The notes beneath the pieces are model-generated. The model had not been told where the DNA came from. It was given only the letters and a program-made list of their open reading frames with translations, and made no database searches. Shown here one piece after another: positions 52,442 to 63,300 of a stretch of DNA of 64,000 nt. The stretch covers positions 1-64,000 of the forward strand of contig JADCRZ010000032.1 in NCBI GenBank assembly GCA_015069695.1. The letters run 5' to 3'. This DNA comes from Williamsia sp. Lineage in GTDB: Bacteria; Bacteroidota; Bacteroidia; Chitinophagales; Chitinophagaceae. A program made the position numbers and the translations under genes. Positions within the stretch are counted from its first letter, which is position 1. Each line of letters starts with the position of its first letter.

Positions 52442-54775
52442 TCAGTCAGTAATCCTGCTGGGGATGCCCACATCTGTTTGGCCACTCCATACCGGAGGCT
52501 CCATGCCCAGCAGGTGCTTCACGAAAAAGTCGCGGCGCCTGTGCTCGCCATAGTCGCCTCCCAGCGAGTGCCCCATGCCCGGGATCTCTATAAAATCAAA
52601 GTTTTTGTTCGATTTTATCAGTGCATTTACCAGCTGCAGGGTTGATTCAGGTGGCACATTCTCGTCCATTTCACCCAGAATGAGCATGAGCTGCCCTTTC
52701 AGCCGGTAGGCATTGGTTACATTGGATGATTCGGCATATTGCGGCCCTACGGGAAAACCCATCCACTGTTCGTTCCAGCCGATCTTGTCCATCCGGTTGT
52801 CATGGCAGCCGGAAGAAGACACCGCCACCTTGTAAAATTCAGGGTGAAACAGCAGGGCCGCCACCGAATTCTGTCCGCCCGCCGAATTGCCAAAGATGCC
52901 CATGCGGTTGATGTCCATGTACGGGTATCTTTTGGCCGCTTCCCTGATCCAAAGAATACGGTCGGGAAAGCCGCCATCTTTCAAATTCTTCCAGCATACG
53001 TCGTGAAAGGCTTTGGAACGGTTGGAGGTGCCCATGCCATCCATCTGTACCACGATGAAACCCAGCTCGGCCATTTCATGCAGTTCCGTCCATGAACGGT
53101 AATCGCCAGATGCCATGTCGGAAATAAAGCTTTTGGGCACAAAGGAGTCATGCGGGCCACCGTAGATGTATTCGATCACCGGATATGTTTTTGAGGGGCT
53201 GAAATTGCTCGGCCGCACGATGATGCCCCAGATGTCGGTCTTGCCGTCGCGGCCTTTGGCGCTGAATACTTCGGGCATCTTCCAGCCGGCCGAGAGCAGT
53301 CCGGTGGCATCACCCCTTTCCAGTTCCATCAGTACCGAACCATCTGCAGCGCTTCGCAATACCGCTACCGGCGGCAGGTCGATGCGCGAATAAGTGTCGA
53401 TGAAACAGCTGTAATCGGGCGAAAAGAACGTGATGTGGTTAGCGTTCTCAAGTGTCAGCGCTCTCAGGCTGCTGCCGTCGAAGTCGACCTTGTAGATCTG
53501 CAGCAGGTAGGGGTCATGACCTGGTTCACGGCCACTGGCAGCAAACAGGATGGTGCGGTTGGCTTCATTTACATGAATCACGTTGCGCACCACCCATTCT
53601 CCCCGGGTGATCTGGTTTTTCAGCTTACCCGTTTTTCCGTCGTACAGGTAGAGGTGGTTCCAGCCGTCACGTTCCGAGGCCCAGATGATCTCGTTTCCAT
53701 CGACCGCATCATAGCGGAACTTCTTGCGGCTGTACAGAAACGTTTTGCTTTCCTCCCGGATCAGCTCCCGGGTGCGGCCGGAAGTAGCATCCGTTTCCAG
53801 CACTGTGTATACCTGATGGCCACGCTGGTTGTATTCGAATGTAAATGCCCGGCTGTCTTTGCGCCATACGGGACCGGTCAGGGCAAACTGCTGGGGAATC
53901 AGCGCCGGGTCAACGGGGATCTGCGTGCGGGTAGCTGGAAGGAACAACGAGGGCTGCCGCTGAGGCAACGCATCGCCGGGTTTGAGGTAATTGCGCGTAT
54001 GAATTTTCGGCTGCAGCTGGTCGGCAGGGGAGGATTCAATCAGGTATACCGGGTGGGGCTTACCCGACCGCACCCGGTTGGCTGCCAGCTTCTTTGAATC
54101 GGGCGACCACTCCATGTAAGAGGAATAGTAATCGCCTTCCGAACCATCGTAGCTCAGTTGGCAGGGTTGCGACTTGCCGTCCAGCCGCTGTGTGTATACA
54201 TTATAATCGCGGATAAACGCGGTCCATTTGCCGTCGGGCGAGGGTACCGGTCCACGGTCTGTCTCGGCGGTCCCATCTCCGGTGCGCAGCGGCCTTGCGG
54301 GGGGAGCTGGCTTGCTTTGCCGGCAGGTGTAGGTTTGCAGGTCAACCTCCCAGGATTGGTCGTTCCAAAGAAACTGGATGGCCGTACGGTCATTCACAAA
54401 AGAAAAGCTGCTGAACGGCAGGTTGTACGGATAGATGGTTTCACCTGCAACAGAGGAGAGAGCAGCCGCCAACCTGGCCTGGTCAAATGCAGGCCGGCGG
54501 CTTTTTGACGGAACGTCTACCAGTATGAACTCCTGCCCCTTGGATGTGCGCATCATGTACCAGAACTGATCACTTGTGAACCAGGTGAAGGTCTTGGGTG
54601 CATGGTAGATATTCGTTTCCATCTTCCTGCGGATCCCCTCCGCGCGGGCGTAATCGGCAGGTTTGCCCTGTGCATGCGCTGAAGGGACGTTCAACAGGAG
54701 GAAGAACAGGCCGGACAAGCCTCTCACCCAAACAGTTCCGCATTTTTTCATCGTTCTATGCCAAAACTTCTGCAT
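52442..54775 (-). CDS. S9-family peptidase (DPP IV type), secreted
   Basis: 777 residues; a start at 54751 (MKKCGTVWVRG) is equally likely. Signal peptide ends VPSAHAQ. An N-terminal DPPIV beta-propeller (about 95-480) is followed by the alpha/beta hydrolase domain with nucleophile Ser631 (MGIFGNSAGGQN), Asp in GEMDENVPP and His in GMGHSLGGD. Such enzymes release dipeptides, usually after Pro or Ala. The gene is followed closely by the S10 gene. Confidence 0.92.
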   Translation of the reverse strand: MQKFWHRTMKKCGTVWVRGLSGLFFLLLNVPSAHAQGKPADYARAEGIRRKMETNIYHAPKTFTWFTSDQFWYMMRTSKGQEFILVDVPSKSRRPAFDQARLAAALSSVAGETIYPYNLPFSSFSFVNDRTAIQFLWNDQSWEVDLQTYTCRQSKPAPPARPLRTGDGTAETDRGPVPSPDGKWTAFIRDYNVYTQRLDGKSQPCQLSYDGSEGDYYSSYMEWSPDSKKLAANRVRSGKPHPVYLIESSPADQLQPKIHTRNYLKPGDALPQRQPSLFLPATRTQIPVDPALIPQQFALTGPVWRKDSRAFTFEYNQRGHQVYTVLETDATSGRTRELIREESKTFLYSRKKFRYDAVDGNEIIWASERDGWNHLYLYDGKTGKLKNQITRGEWVVRNVIHVNEANRTILFAASGREPGHDPYLLQIYKVDFDGSSLRALTLENANHITFFSPDYSCFIDTYSRIDLPPVAVLRSAADGSVLMELERGDATGLLSAGWKMPEVFSAKGRDGKTDIWGIIVRPSNFSPSKTYPVIEYIYGGPHDSFVPKSFISDMASGDYRSWTELHEMAELGFIVVQMDGMGTSNRSKAFHDVCWKNLKDGGFPDRILWIREAAKRYPYMDINRMGIFGNSAGGQNSVAALLFHPEFYKVAVSSSGCHDNRMDKIGWNEQWMGFPVGPQYAESSNVTNAYRLKGQLMLILGEMDENVPPESTLQLVNALIKSNKNFDFIEIPGMGHSLGGDYGEHRRRDFFVKHLLGMEPPVWSGQTDVGIPSRITD

Positions 54776-54839
54776 GTGCTCAAGTTAAGTTGTACCGGTC
54801 GTACGTGGTTTACCGTAATTATCCCATTGTACGCTGATA

Positions 54840-56447
54840 TTAGAATCCTTTCATGCCGGGCTGCATGATCTTGTAGCCGGTTTTAGCCTTGGCGGCATCC
54901 ACCATATCTTTCACATCGGCCAGCAGCTTCCTGGCATCGTAGATGATGCCGTCTTTTACCGTATACTTTATACCTCCTACCCGCAATACCCGGTTGTCGT
55001 CGGTTACCTTGATGGCCCCGGTGCCGTATAGGGTTTGCAGGTTGGTCAGCGGGTTTTCTTCGGTGATCACAAAATCCGCTAGCTTGCCCACTTCCACGGT
55101 GCCGATTTCTTTGTCCATGCCCAGTGCTTCAGCACCGCTTAAGGTAGCGGCCTTGATCACTTCCAGCGGGTGGAAGCCGGCTTCGCGCATCAGCTGCATC
55201 TCATTGACGTACGCAAAACCGTAGAGGTTATAGATAAAGCCGGCGTCGGTTCCGATCGTTACGCGGCCACCCCTGTTCTTGTATTCATTGATAAAGGTCA
55301 TCCACAAACGAAAGTTTTCTTTCCACTGGATCTCCTGCTCGGTGCCCCAGCTGAACCAGTAAGAACCGTGCGAACCGCGGGTGGGCGTGTAAAAGTCCCA
55401 GAGTGAGGGAAGCGTGTAGTTCTCGTGCCATTCGGCCCGGCGCAGGGCCATGAGGTCGCGGTTGGCCAGGTAAGCCACAAAAGTGGGCGACAGGGTGAAG
55501 TTGAGCGACAGCAGCTCGTTCATCACCGCATTCCATTTTTCGCTGAAAGGGGCTGCAGCCTGTTTCCACAAGGTGCCGGCTTCTCCGAACCGGTCCTGCT
55601 CGTTCTGGTAGTTGTAGTCGAGCGAGTAATGCTGTACGGTTCTGTCGGTGAACATGGCTTCCGGCAGCCCGTACCAGTGTTCCATGGAGGTAAGGCCGGC
55701 CCTGGCGCTGTTCAGGACATTCCAGCCGCCGACCCAGGTTTGCGAATGATGCATTTTGGAGCGAAGACCAAGCTTTTTGTTTTCATCCAGGGCGGCGCTC
55801 ATCACCTCCGGTGAAGCGCCAAAGAATTTGATGCCGTCGGCACCCGCCTTGGCGTTGTTACGCACCCATTCCCGGGCCTGTAAGCCGGTGGCAATGGTGG
55901 TTTGACTGCCGGCGCCAAAGCGCATATAAGCTTTGATGCGGGGCGCCGTAATTTCGTTTTTGGCGCTCTTGGCTTTTTCTTCCAGCACCCAGTCGAGCCC
56001 GTTGCTGCAGCCTGGGTCAACGACGGTAGTAATGCCATGCGCCATCCACAGCTTGAACACATATTCGGCCGGCGTACCCTGCGCGGTGCCGCCGATATGC
56101 CCGTGCGTGTCTACAAAGCCCGGCATCAGGTACAGGCCTTCTGCGTTGAGTTCTTTGCCGCCGGCTTTCAGCTGCGGGCGCCTGGAGGCATCGATCTTTT
56201 GCCCGGGCGCACCCACCGGTTGCACGGCTGTGATGCGGTTGTTCTCCACCACAATATCAACCGGCCCCAGCGGGGGCGACAGGGTTCCGTTGATGAGTGT
56301 GACGCCCCGGATGATGAGCTGGCTCCAGGGTCCTTCACCTTCCTTCCGGGGAGGCGCTTTGGGTACCTGCGCCATGCCGGCGCTTAGTATCATCAGGCAA
56401 AGCAAAACGGCGGAGATCGTACGACCGGTCTTTGTATGCATCGGCAT
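54840..56447 (-). CDS. Amidohydrolase-family enzyme, secreted
   Basis: 535 residues. A signal peptide (ISAVLLCLMILSAGMAQ) is followed by the metal-dependent hydrolase start with HxH (His115, His117 in LMPGFVDTHGHIGG). Further metal ligands are probably MHHSQTW and SMEHWYGL, and the Asp is in TIGTDAGFIYN. The end, LTNLQTLYG...VLRVGGIKYTVKDGIIYDA, is the usual beta cap. The start overlaps the stop of the S9 gene by 1 base. Related exported enzymes act on prolidase-like or imidazolonepropionase-like substrates; with peptidases on both sides a dipeptidase role is likely. Confidence 0.9.
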   Translation of the reverse strand: MPMHTKTGRTISAVLLCLMILSAGMAQVPKAPPRKEGEGPWSQLIIRGVTLINGTLSPPLGPVDIVVENNRITAVQPVGAPGQKIDASRRPQLKAGGKELNAEGLYLMPGFVDTHGHIGGTAQGTPAEYVFKLWMAHGITTVVDPGCSNGLDWVLEEKAKSAKNEITAPRIKAYMRFGAGSQTTIATGLQAREWVRNNAKAGADGIKFFGASPEVMSAALDENKKLGLRSKMHHSQTWVGGWNVLNSARAGLTSMEHWYGLPEAMFTDRTVQHYSLDYNYQNEQDRFGEAGTLWKQAAAPFSEKWNAVMNELLSLNFTLSPTFVAYLANRDLMALRRAEWHENYTLPSLWDFYTPTRGSHGSYWFSWGTEQEIQWKENFRLWMTFINEYKNRGGRVTIGTDAGFIYNLYGFAYVNEMQLMREAGFHPLEVIKAATLSGAEALGMDKEIGTVEVGKLADFVITEENPLTNLQTLYGTGAIKVTDDNRVLRVGGIKYTVKDGIIYDARKLLADVKDMVDAAKAKTGYKIMQPGMKGF

Positions 56448-58810
56448 TATTTTTTCAGGGTTTCTTCAAACAGTTTAAAGATCCGCTTGTACTGGTCGGT
56501 CCAGCTGGGCGGATCTACAAAATTGTGATCTTCCAGCGGGTATACGGCCAGCTCCCAGTTGTTCTTGCCCAGCTCGATCAGCCTTTGCGTGAGGCGAACG
56601 ATGTCCTGAAAGTTTACATTCACATCCACAATTCCATGCGTCATCAGCAGGTTGCCTTTCAGGCCTGCTGCAAAATAGATCGGCGAGCTTTGGCGGTAGG
56701 CTTTTTCGTCGCTGGCAGGCTCGTTGAGGATGTTGGCGGTATAGCGCTGGTTGTAGTGTGCCCAGTCCGTCACCGAGCGCAGGGCTGCTCCGGACGTGAA
56801 CACATCCGCCTCTGTGAACATGGCCATCAGCGTCAGAAAGCCGCCGTACGATCCGCCATACAGCCCGATCCGCTTGGGATCTACACCATACTTTTCTACC
56901 AGCAGCTTAGCTCCATCCGTCAGGTCTGCCAAGTCGCGGCCACCCATGTGCCTGTAGATGCCCGTGCGGGTGTCGCGGCCATAACCCGAGCTGGCGTTGT
57001 AGTCTATATTGATGACCGTGTAGCCACGGTCCACCAGCAGGTTGTTGAACATATACTCGCGGAAGTGATAGCTCCACATGTAATGCACATTCTGCAGGTA
57101 TCCGTTCGAGTGCACGAACACCACGGCAGGATGATGCGGGTCGGGTATGGCCGGCTGCATTATTTGCGCATATACATCAGCATTATAGCGGTTTTTGAAC
57201 GTGATCATATCCGGCTCGCGCCAAGGATAAGCATCAAACTCAGGCGTGGTCGACTTTGTGATCTGCACCGGCTTGGCACCGGGCCGGTTCTCCTGCAAGT
57301 ACAGCTCCCAGGGCCTGGTGGTGTATGAATAACGGATGGCCAGCCATTTCTCATCGGGAGACAGCGTAACCTCGTTGCCCCCTTTCATGGAAGTAAGCCT
57401 TACAGGCGTTCCGCCTTCTACGGGGATCTTGTAAAAATGGGTGATGCCCGGATGCTCGATATTGGCCGTGAAGTAAAAAGATTTTTTGTCGTTCGACAGG
57501 CGGAGCGTCTGCACTTCGTACTTGCCGGATGTAAGCTGCCTGCGTTCGCCCGTCTGTGTGTTGAGCGTATACAGGTGCGAGTAGCCGGTCACTTCACTTT
57601 GAAAATAGATGGTGCGGTTATCGATCCAGCCTACGTTAGATACATTAAGACCGGCTGCAATACCCGGGCCGCCGATCCAGGCGTCGTCATGCTGGTGCTC
57701 CAGGGGCTGAAGCTTCCCGCCGGGCAGTTCCAGCCGCATGATCCAGCGATCCTTACAGTCCTGCGACACAATGTTCACGACTGCACGGGTGCCTTCTGGG
57801 CTCCATACCGGGCTGCCGATGCTCACTTTGCGGTCTTCGTTCTGCTTGCTGCGTTCTTCCCACTGCTGCGGATATTCTTTCAGGTATGCGGACAGGTCTT
57901 TGATGCCTGGTATGCCGGCGGTGGAAATGCCGTAAACGGTGTCGTGCGGCAGATCGTACACCCACATCTCCGTGGTGGCAACCGGCGCACCCACTTTGGT
58001 TCTTCCGGCGATGTCTTCGGTAAATCCCGAGCCGGTTACATAATTGGGGACAATGATGGTACGGCCACCATCCGGTTGCCGGTTTACCCGGAAGATAATG
58101 TAGCAGCCATCTGGGCTCACCGTCATACCACCCGCCTGGCTTTTTTCGTCCAGATAAAATTCATAAGGCTGCTTTGCTTCGGCTGCCCGCCGTTCTGCTT
58201 CATCGAGCTGCTGGTCACGCGCCTGCTTGCGGATGATGTCAAAAATTTGAAGCTGGTCTTTTTTCAGCCAGGCTTCCTGGGGCGACGGCGGACGCTGGCC
58301 GGTTCGCTTTATGCGGGTAAAATTGGTGAGTTGCGCCAGTCCGCCGCCGACAATTCCCAGGCTGAACAGGTTATCACCTTTCTGGAAATAGATCTTGCTT
58401 TCATCGGCACTGAATGCGGGACTGGTTTCCCGGTCGGAGGTAGACACCAGCAGGGTTTCCGTGCCACCTTTGGCCTGCATGAAGATGTCACCGTTGCGTT
58501 CAAAAAGCACCTTAGAGCGGTCACGCGAATAGACCGGCTGGTTGCGGCTGAGCCGCTTTTTTGCGGTGTCCGCAGCCTTGTGCGGCGTAAGACCGTCAAC
58601 GGATACTTCGTATAAGGGATCACGCTGGGCACCTTCCGGGTTCCAGTTGAAGTACAAGGCTCTGCTGTTCTGATCCCATTGTATATTGGTGGGCGAGATG
58701 CCCATCCATTTGGCGTCCTGCATGATCTTTTCTACCGTCAGGGCGGGCACGTTTTGCGCCCGGCACAGGATAGTGCAGAAAAAAACAAGGAGAACAGGTA
58801 TTCTTCTCAT
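56447..58810 (-). CDS. S9-family prolyl oligopeptidase-type peptidase, secreted
   Basis: 787 residues from the start at 58810 (MRRIPVLLVFFCTILCRAQ), which gives a signal peptide; the longer frame to 59089 enters the susD gene and is rejected. Propeller blades lie in the first 500 residues. The catalytic domain has Ser654 (IGLYGGSYGGFLT), Asp in GIVDVNVNFQD and His in LEDHNF. Its stop and the amidohydrolase ATG overlap by 1 base. Confidence 0.92.
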   Translation of the reverse strand: MRRIPVLLVFFCTILCRAQNVPALTVEKIMQDAKWMGISPTNIQWDQNSRALYFNWNPEGAQRDPLYEVSVDGLTPHKAADTAKKRLSRNQPVYSRDRSKVLFERNGDIFMQAKGGTETLLVSTSDRETSPAFSADESKIYFQKGDNLFSLGIVGGGLAQLTNFTRIKRTGQRPPSPQEAWLKKDQLQIFDIIRKQARDQQLDEAERRAAEAKQPYEFYLDEKSQAGGMTVSPDGCYIIFRVNRQPDGGRTIIVPNYVTGSGFTEDIAGRTKVGAPVATTEMWVYDLPHDTVYGISTAGIPGIKDLSAYLKEYPQQWEERSKQNEDRKVSIGSPVWSPEGTRAVVNIVSQDCKDRWIMRLELPGGKLQPLEHQHDDAWIGGPGIAAGLNVSNVGWIDNRTIYFQSEVTGYSHLYTLNTQTGERRQLTSGKYEVQTLRLSNDKKSFYFTANIEHPGITHFYKIPVEGGTPVRLTSMKGGNEVTLSPDEKWLAIRYSYTTRPWELYLQENRPGAKPVQITKSTTPEFDAYPWREPDMITFKNRYNADVYAQIMQPAIPDPHHPAVVFVHSNGYLQNVHYMWSYHFREYMFNNLLVDRGYTVINIDYNASSGYGRDTRTGIYRHMGGRDLADLTDGAKLLVEKYGVDPKRIGLYGGSYGGFLTLMAMFTEADVFTSGAALRSVTDWAHYNQRYTANILNEPASDEKAYRQSSPIYFAAGLKGNLLMTHGIVDVNVNFQDIVRLTQRLIELGKNNWELAVYPLEDHNFVDPPSWTDQYKRIFKLFEETLKK

Positions 58811-58866
58811 ACTTGCTGGCAGTTGGTTCGGGCCGCTGCAAATCTGCAGATTACCGGCGGAGATCA

Positions 58867-60288
58867 TTAATAGACGTCCCAGAATATTTTTGTGGTCATC
58901 AGGTCGCTGCCGATGGCGGAAGCGGCGGCTTTGTAATTGGCGCCATTGAGCGTTTGCTCGCTGATGGGGTAGGTGAGTCGCCGGGGTACAACATTCACAT
59001 AAGAACCAGCGGGAGCGCTCAGCACCGGGTAATCCAGCCGCCGGTATTCCGTCCAGGCTTCCGGCCCCTGGTTGAACAGGGCCAGCCATTTCTGGTTGCC
59101 GATCTTCTGTTTCCAGTTTCCGGCCGCGGTCTTATAACCCACAGCAGGCTGCGCCAGGTAAGCTGCAGCACCGGAGCCTACTCCGTAATAGTTCATGGAG
59201 GCCGTGATGGCGGCGTTGTAATGAGTTTCGGCCGTACCGCCCACGTTGATGCCTCTTTCCATCGCTTCTGCCAGCAAAAATTCTACGGTTGTATAATCCA
59301 TGATGATGGAAGGCAGGGTGGCCTCATAGAATATAGAGCCGAAACGGGAATAAAGTTCATACGTTACAACTGCTCCGGACAGCGCACCCACATATGCGCC
59401 GTTCACGGTGGTGAAGTACACCGGCCGCCTTGGGTCATTCAGCGTATTCATCAGGTCAACAAACGGCTTTGCCCCTACGAAATCTTTGCGGTTGCCGATG
59501 GCCAGGCTTATCCAGAGCGTGTTGGTATTGGGCTGGGCACTCAGGTATTTGAACAAGGCATTGTCTGTATTTGATGTGAACGCGCCGGGGGCAGCGGTGG
59601 TGACGGTAGCGGTTCCCAGGGCTGCATCCTTGTCCATGATGCGCATGCCCAGCTTAAGCAGCAGCGAATTGCCGAACTTTTTCCAGTTGGCAACCTTGCC
59701 CCCATAGACCAGATCGTTGTCGAAGCTTTTGCCGGTTGCATCGAGGTTGTCGATGGCAACCTTGAGGCGCTTGATGAGGTCGGCATATACTGTCTGGGCA
59801 TCATCATATTTGGCCAGCACATTGTTGAAGTCGAGTGCTGCCGTGTAGGGGATATTGCCGAACGCATCTACCAGCGTTGCATAGGCATATACGTTCATAA
59901 TTTCGATAAGGGCCAGCTGATTCTTCTGCTGGGTAGCGCCGGCTGCTCCTACAAAGGAAGTGGCTTTGGTTACGTTGGCGCTTTCAAGCAGGTTGCGTAG
60001 CACACCCATATACATGGCGCTCCAGTTGAAATTGGAGTAGTAGGTAGTGCCTTCGTTATACGTTACCGAGGATATCTGCTGTACCATCAGGCGACTTGTC
60101 TCGAACGGGCTGCCATTGGCGCCGTATGTGATGCCGCTCATGAGGTCAGACATGTTTTTGGAAGCCATGTTGAAAAAGGCTTCCCCAGATGCCGAGGTGG
60201 CATCCTTTACATTCGTATTCAGCGATTCCAAATTCTTGGTGCATGAATAAAGGGCGGTAACCGCCAGTAAGATCAATATCTTTTTCAT
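58867..60288 (-). CDS. SusD/RagB-like outer-membrane lipoprotein
   Basis: 473 residues with lipobox ALYSC (Cys16). Helical TPR-like core: VLRNLLESANVTKAT, LALIEIMNVYAYATLVDAFGNIPYTAAL and VEFLLAEAMERG. C-terminal KIGNQKWLALFNQGPEAWTEYRRLDYPVL. This is the SusD-like_2 branch. It lies 24 bp behind susC and would capture peptide substrate. Confidence 0.9.
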   Translation of the reverse strand: MKKILILLAVTALYSCTKNLESLNTNVKDATSASGEAFFNMASKNMSDLMSGITYGANGSPFETSRLMVQQISSVTYNEGTTYYSNFNWSAMYMGVLRNLLESANVTKATSFVGAAGATQQKNQLALIEIMNVYAYATLVDAFGNIPYTAALDFNNVLAKYDDAQTVYADLIKRLKVAIDNLDATGKSFDNDLVYGGKVANWKKFGNSLLLKLGMRIMDKDAALGTATVTTAAPGAFTSNTDNALFKYLSAQPNTNTLWISLAIGNRKDFVGAKPFVDLMNTLNDPRRPVYFTTVNGAYVGALSGAVVTYELYSRFGSIFYEATLPSIIMDYTTVEFLLAEAMERGINVGGTAETHYNAAITASMNYYGVGSGAAAYLAQPAVGYKTAAGNWKQKIGNQKWLALFNQGPEAWTEYRRLDYPVLSAPAGSYVNVVPRRLTYPISEQTLNGANYKAAASAIGSDLMTTKIFWDVY

Positions 60289-60312
60289 ATTGAGGGGAGA
60301 TGAGTGGATGAA

Positions 60313-63300
60313 TTAGAATTGAAGTTTCAGGTTTACGCCAAGGTCGCGCGTGGTGGGCAGCACGCCGGTCTGGTTGCCCTGCAGGTTGCCGGAGCTTTGA
60401 CCGGCTTCCGGATCGGCGAAGGGCAGGTTTTTGTGGATGATCCATACGTTGGAACCTACGAGGGAAAGTTGTGCGCCCGTGAGCCGCACGCGGGAGATCA
60501 GCCGGGCCGGAAGCCGGTACGACAGGGCCACTTCCCGCAGCTTTACGTACGAGGCGTCGTAGATGAAGTAAGCTTGTGGCGCTTTCACGCTTCCCAGCGC
60601 ATTGGTGTAATTATCCATCGGTGTTCGTACGGTATTGGGTTTACCTGATGCGTCCACGCCTTGGAGGATGATGCCGCCACCGTTGACCAGTGAATTGCGG
60701 ATGGGGTTACCCAGTTCGTTCACCCCGGCTGTATAGTAGTACAGGCCGGAGCGGTTACCTGTGCTGATGTCGGCGGAAAAGAGGTCGCCGCCGTGCTGCA
60801 TGTCAACCAGAAAGCTCAGGCTGAAATTTTTGTAGTTCAACTTGTTGATCACGCCTCCGTTCCAGTCGGGCGTGATGTTGCCGATGATGTTGTTGGAAGC
60901 GGTGGTGCGCACATATTCACCCGTCGTCTGGTTGATCTGCCGCTGCCCGTTTACGTATACGAAATCGGTTCCCATGATAGTGCCATACGGCTGGCCGACC
61001 CGGGCGTTGACGGTTACACCAAAAGAACCCAACTGGAGGTTATCGACCCCATCGAACAGGTACAGTACCTTGCTACGGTTGCGAGCCCAGTTCACGGTTA
61101 CATCCCAGCTGAACTTTCCGGTCCTGACAGGCGTACCGCTCAACGCCAGTTCGATGCCTTTGTTTTCCACCTCCCCGGCATTGACATATTTGGAAGAATA
61201 GCCGGTGGTCGTTGAAATAGCCACCGGAATGATCTGGTTCTTTGTATTGGTTTTATAAGCTGAAACATCGATGCCCAGTCTTTTTTTGAAGAACGACATC
61301 TCCAGCCCCACCTCATAGCTTTGGGAGCTTTCCGGCACCAGGTTGGGGTTTCTTTTTATGCTGCTCACTGAATACAGGGGCACGGAGCCGAACGGGGTCG
61401 GCTTGTTGAGCACATCAATCAGGCTGTTGGCCGTACCGCTGCTGCCTACTTCCGCATAGTTGAGGCGCAGCTTGCCGAACGACAGCGCTTCGCTTTTGAT
61501 GAGCTCGGAGAAAATAAAACTAGTGGCAACGGAAGGATAGAAATAGGTACTGTTGTTGGCCGGAAGCGTAGACGAGTGATCGCTTCTTCCGGTAAGGTCC
61601 AGGTATACTAGGTTGTTGTAGCCAAATGATACTGCGCCGTAATACCCGTCAACCCCGATGCGTTCGGCCACTTCTACCGGGGCTGCCGGCAGGTCTTTCG
61701 AATTGGAAAGTGAATACAACCGGTCGAGCACCAGTCCGCCATTAGTAACGGCATAGATCGAGTTCAGGTTGTTGCGGCGGATATTTGTTCCCAGCACACC
61801 GCTCACGTTGAGTTTGTCCGTCAGGTTCTTATTAAAGTTCAGCATCAGGTCGTAGTTCGTTTCGCTGAAGTTGACGTTGTTTCGGATATAGCGGCCCACG
61901 CCGTTGAGCGTTCCGTTGTTGCGTCTTTCTTCCTGCAGGTAAGCGTAGGTATCGATTGATGCGCGGCCTTCCACATTCAACCAGCTGAGCAGGTTATATT
62001 TGAGCGCCATATTTCCGAACAGGCGGCTACGCCGATCGGTTTCGTAGTTTTCAAACCTGGTCCAGTAAGGGTTATCGATGGTACCGCCGGTAAAGCCCGT
62101 CACGTTGCGTTTGGTCTTGAAGTAGATGTCCTTCAGTTCCTGCACGTCTACATTGGTTACCCAGTAACGCCGGAACACCGATACTACATTGCCTCCGTTG
62201 TTGCCGGATTCATTACCGGTTTCGTTGCGTCCCAAACCATCGGATACTGAGAAGTTACCGCTCACCGAGGCTGTGAGCCTATCGGTAATCTTAAAAGATC
62301 CATTCACGGCAAAATTATTACGTTTAAGCAGGCTGTGTGGCAGCAGGCCTTTTTGACTGTAGTTGGTGTAGGAGAGCCGGAAACTGCCCCGGTCGTTGGA
62401 GCCTGAAAGCGAAAGGTTGTTGGTGGTTGTTACCGGTGTTTCAAAAAAAGTAATGGGGCCGTTCTTGGGGGCCACCCAGGGTGTTTTTTTCAGGTAATAG
62501 GGCGATTCAGGGTCGAAAGAGTTCCATTGGTATACCAGCAGGTTCGGATCGAACGGTGCGCCGTAAGAACCATAGGCAAGGGTGGTCACCTTGTCCAGGA
62601 TGCCATCGCCGTCAATGTCACGCTCTTCGAAAAAGTCGTTGCGGTTCACGCCGTACACAGCTCCGTACCCTACGCCGTATTTGTCCTGGAACTTCGGGAA
62701 GGTTGATTTGTCAACGAAACCCAGGGTTACGCCTGAGTTGATGTCAATACTGGTGCGGCCTTTTTTGCCGCCGCTCTTGGTGGTAATGATGATAGCCCCG
62801 TTGCTGGCGCGGGAACCGTACAAGGCAGTAGCAGCAGCCCCTTTCAGCACGTTCACCGATTCTACGTCCTCGGGGTTGATGTCGGTAGCCATGTTGCCGT
62901 AATCGTATCCGCCGCTGGACTGTTGCTGTCCGGAAGTGTTGAAATTGGAATTGTTGACAGGTATCCCGTCTACTACAAACAGGGCCTGGTTATCACCCGT
63001 AAGGGATTTGTTGCCCCGGATCACCACATTGGTGGAGCCGCCCATATTGGTGTTGCGCTTGATCTGCACCCCGGCCACCTTGCCGGAAAGTGAGTTGGTG
63101 ATGTTACCGGTTTTTACCGTGCTTACGTCCTCTGCTCCGATGGCCTGCGATGCATATCCAAGAGATTTTTTCTCACGTGTGATACCAAGGGCAGTTACCA
63201 CCACTTCCTGCAGTTGCTTGTCTTCACGGGCGAGCAGTATATTGAAATCTGCCTGTCCGGTTACTTCAATTTTCCGGGTGATGTGTCCCTGGTAGGAAAA

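Noticed and set aside
57437-58615. 392-codon plus-strand ORF opposite the S9 peptidase
   Set aside because: Antisense shadow caused by GC-rich codon use; no domain, and the S9 gene has its catalytic motifs on the other strand.
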